A DNA stretch of 64,000 bases from Lentilactobacillus buchneri (GTDB taxonomy: Bacteria; Bacillota; Bacilli; Lactobacillales; Lactobacillaceae), in assembly GCF_018314255.1 (NCBI RefSeq), contig NZ_CP073066.1, positions 1,178,001-1,242,000 on the forward strand. The letters run 5' to 3'. Below are positions 62,081 through 64,000 of the stretch, in pieces. The notes beneath the pieces are model-generated. The model was not told the DNA's origin. It made no database searches and was given only the letters and a program-made list of their open reading frames with translations. How positions within the stretch are numbered: position 1 is the first letter of the stretch; every line of letters begins with the position of its first letter. Made by a program: the position numbers and the translations under genes.

Positions 62081-62112
62081 AAAGTCGGTGAGAATTAAAT
62101 CTCATCGACTTT
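62081..62112 (-). terminator. Terminator of gyrA
   Basis: AAAGTCGGTGAGA pairs with TCTCATCGACTTT, then TTTTTG on the minus strand, directly against parS. Confidence 0.85.
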
Positions 62113-62127
62113 GTAATTAGCTGAATA

Positions 62128-64000
62128 TTAATTATCTGAATCTGAGTTTTGATCCGCATTGGTACCGGAATCATCACTTGCTTGTTCTGAATCAGATGAC
62201 TGATCTTTTGTGTCATCCTCTGAATCATCCTGCTTCTCAACCTTAGCCATGGTTGCAACTTTAGCGCCATCGGTCATTCTGATCAAGTGAACACCGAGAG
62301 TTGCCCGCCCCGTTTGAGAAACGTCCTCAACACTGAATCGAATCATGACACCCTGATCTGTGATCAGCATGATGTCTTCCTCACCGTTAACCGTTGTCAA
62401 ACCGGCAAGCGGCCCATTCTTTTCAGTGATGTTGGCAGTCTTAATTCCTTTACCGCCCCGACCCTTAATTGGGTATTCAGCAGCTGGGGTGCGTTTACCA
62501 TAGCCATTTTCAGAAATGATAAAGACCTCACTGTCAGGTTTCAAGATATCAGAACCGACCACATAATCGTTCTCACGTAGTCTAACACCCCGGACACCAG
62601 TAGCTGATCGTCCCATTGAACGAACATCGGCAGCATTGAAACTAACTGCGTAGCCACGGTGAGTTCCAATGATAATATTTTGATCCTCACTAGCAATCAG
62701 AACGTTGCTAACCTGATCATCATCCTTGAGGTTAATGGCTTTCAGACCATTACTACGGATGTTGGCAAAGTCAGACACTGGGGTGCGCTTAACGGTTCCC
62801 ATCAAAGTGACAAAGAAAAGATCCTTTTCAATATCGTTATTCTTATCGGAGACGTTAATCACAGCCTGAATTTTTTCGTTATTGCCAATGTTCAACAGGT
62901 TAATCACTGGAATACCCTTAGCAGAACGGCCGTATTCGGGAATTTCATAACCCTTCATCCGATAAACTTTACCGGCATCGGTGAAGAACAACAGCACATC
63001 GTGGGTTGAAGTTGAAACTAAGTGTTCTACGAAATCATCGTTGTGAACACCCATTCCTTGAACACCACGACCACCACGATTTTGGGCTTTAAACTCAGAA
63101 GTTGGTAACCGTTTGATGTATCCGTTATGCGTTAGAGAAATGATCACGTCTTCTTCTTCGATCAGGTCCTCATCTTCAAGACTCAGAACTTCACCCACCA
63201 AGAGTTCAGTCCGTCGTGGATCGCCAAATTTGTTTTGGATCTCCAATAATTCTTGATAAATGATTTCATTGACCCGTTCACGACTGGCAAGAATCGCTTT
63301 GTATTCTTCAATGTCCTTCATCAATTGATTGTATTCTTTATCAATCTTTTCGCGTTCCAAACCGGTTAACCGAACCAGACGCATGTCCAAGATCGCTTGA
63401 GCCTGCTTGTCATCCAGACCAAAGCCTTCGATTAATTGGTTCTTGGCAACGTCACCGGTCTGTGAACCACGGATAATTTTGATAATTTCATCAATGTGGT
63501 CAAGGGCAATCCTTAACCCTTCGAGGATGTGAGCCCTGGCCTGAGCCTTGTTCAGCTCATACTTGGTCCGTCGTTGAATAACTTCAACTTGGTGCTCCAG
63601 ATAATAGTTCAAAATTTCTTTCAAACTCAAAATCTTTGGCGTGCCTTTGACAATTGCCAACATGTTGAAACTAAATGAAGTCTGCATCAGGGTTAATTTG
63701 TACAAATTGTTCAAGATGACTTCGGCACTTGCATCCCGACGAACATCAATCACAACCCGCATTCCTTCACGGTCAGACTCATCATTAATATCCGTGATGC
63801 CTTCAATCCGCTTATCGCGGGCTAATTCAGCAATCCGTTCAATTAACTTGGCCTTGTTGACCATGTAAGGTAATTCGGTGGCAATGATTCGCTGTTTGCC
63901 GCCGGCTTCCCCTTCAATTTCAACTTTGGCGCGGACAATAATGGTTCCCTTACCGGTTTCATAGGCTTTCCGAATACCGGATTTACCCATGACAACGCCG
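62128..64000 (-). CDS. gyrA: DNA gyrase subunit A (3' part)
   Basis: The C-terminal 623 residues; the gene continues beyond the right edge. The breakage-reunion domain with its tower and coiled coil (TELPYMVNKAKLIERIAEL, MRLVRLTGLEREKI) is followed by the six-blade DNA-wrapping domain, including the GyrA box QNRGGRGVQG, and an acidic tail (DDSEDDTKDQSSDSEQ). It introduces negative supercoils with GyrB. Its orientation places gyrB, recF, dnaN and dnaA to the right. Confidence 0.97.
   Translation of the reverse strand, partial: GVVMGKSGIRKAYETGKGTIIVRAKVEIEGEAGGKQRIIATELPYMVNKAKLIERIAELARDKRIEGITDINDESDREGMRVVIDVRRDASAEVILNNLYKLTLMQTSFSFNMLAIVKGTPKILSLKEILNYYLEHQVEVIQRRTKYELNKAQARAHILEGLRIALDHIDEIIKIIRGSQTGDVAKNQLIEGFGLDDKQAQAILDMRLVRLTGLEREKIDKEYNQLMKDIEEYKAILASRERVNEIIYQELLEIQNKFGDPRRTELLVGEVLSLEDEDLIEEEDVIISLTHNGYIKRLPTSEFKAQNRGGRGVQGMGVHNDDFVEHLVSTSTHDVLLFFTDAGKVYRMKGYEIPEYGRSAKGIPVINLLNIGNNEKIQAVINVSDKNNDIEKDLFFVTLMGTVKRTPVSDFANIRSNGLKAINLKDDDQVSNVLIASEDQNIIIGTHRGYAVSFNAADVRSMGRSATGVRGVRLRENDYVVGSDILKPDSEVFIISENGYGKRTPAAEYPIKGRGGKGIKTANITEKNGPLAGLTTVNGEEDIMLITDQGVMIRFSVEDVSQTGRATLGVHLIRMTDGAKVATMAKVEKQDDSEDDTKDQSSDSEQASDDSGTNADQNSDSDN

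Noticed and set aside
1..64000. CRISPR arrays, insertion sequences or prophage
   Set aside because: No spaced direct repeats, transposase motifs or phage structural genes were seen in the window.

Overview
The window is a 64 kb chromosomal segment from a Gram-positive, low-to-moderate GC lactic acid bacterium. The gene set points to the Lentilactobacillus (buchneri) group of the Lactobacillaceae. Supporting features are dltX-dltA beside a DltE-like serine hydrolase, a walRK-yycHI-walJ-htrA-rlmH block, an NADP-type formate dehydrogenase, an S-layer-like surface protein and a lactate oxidase. The genus call is inference; the individual gene families are read directly from the sequence.

Layout. 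1-4 kb holds the start of dltA, dltX, a DltE/PbpX2-like hydrolase and a second, degenerate beta-lactamase-fold protein. 4-12.4 kb is accessory: a membrane protein, a sedolisin gene broken by a single TGA, a 3-hydroxyacyl-CoA dehydrogenase, a zinc-ribbon membrane protein, and a scar joining the 3' parts of a surface-protein gene and of gatC. 12.6-22.4 kb is a fermentation and redox island: acetoin/butanediol reductase, gapN, a MarR regulator facing alsS-alsD, formate dehydrogenase and a second 3-hydroxyacyl-CoA dehydrogenase, several with cre (CcpA) sites. 22.5-36.6 kb is mixed metabolism: a decayed toxin-antitoxin pair, GPP34-like and TPM-like proteins, a GH31 glucosidase, an oppA-pepA-puuD operon, flavodoxin, SDR, a broken DUF4352 gene, a broken 2-hydroxyacid dehydrogenase and a MarR-DUF2316-amidohydrolase operon.

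From 36.6 kb rightwards the region is origin-proximal core: rlmH, a dense DnaA-box cluster, an S-layer-like gene, htrA, walJ-yycI-yycH-walK-walR, tRNA-Lys, dnaB, rplI, gdpP, an amino-acid permease, a T-box controlled NhaC-type transporter, rpsR-ssb-rpsF, lactate oxidase, a perfect parS site and the 3' part of gyrA. gyrA is on the minus strand, so dnaA and oriC most likely lie beyond the right edge.

How the genes work together. AlsS, AlsD and the acetoin reductase form a complete route from pyruvate to acetoin and butanediol. GapN and the predicted NADP-dependent formate dehydrogenase are two NADPH sources, and lactate oxidase returns lactate to pyruvate when oxygen is present. WalRK with its accessory proteins and HtrA handle cell-wall stress; dlt genes and surface proteins shape the envelope.

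The most unusual features are: three otherwise intact genes each with a single in-frame nonsense codon; the gatC/surface-protein deletion scar; twin 14-bp operators in inverted orientation at the als divergent promoter; eleven DnaA boxes in about 320 bp far from the expected oriC; and a small ORF with a strong ribosome-binding site between the T-box terminator and its transporter gene.
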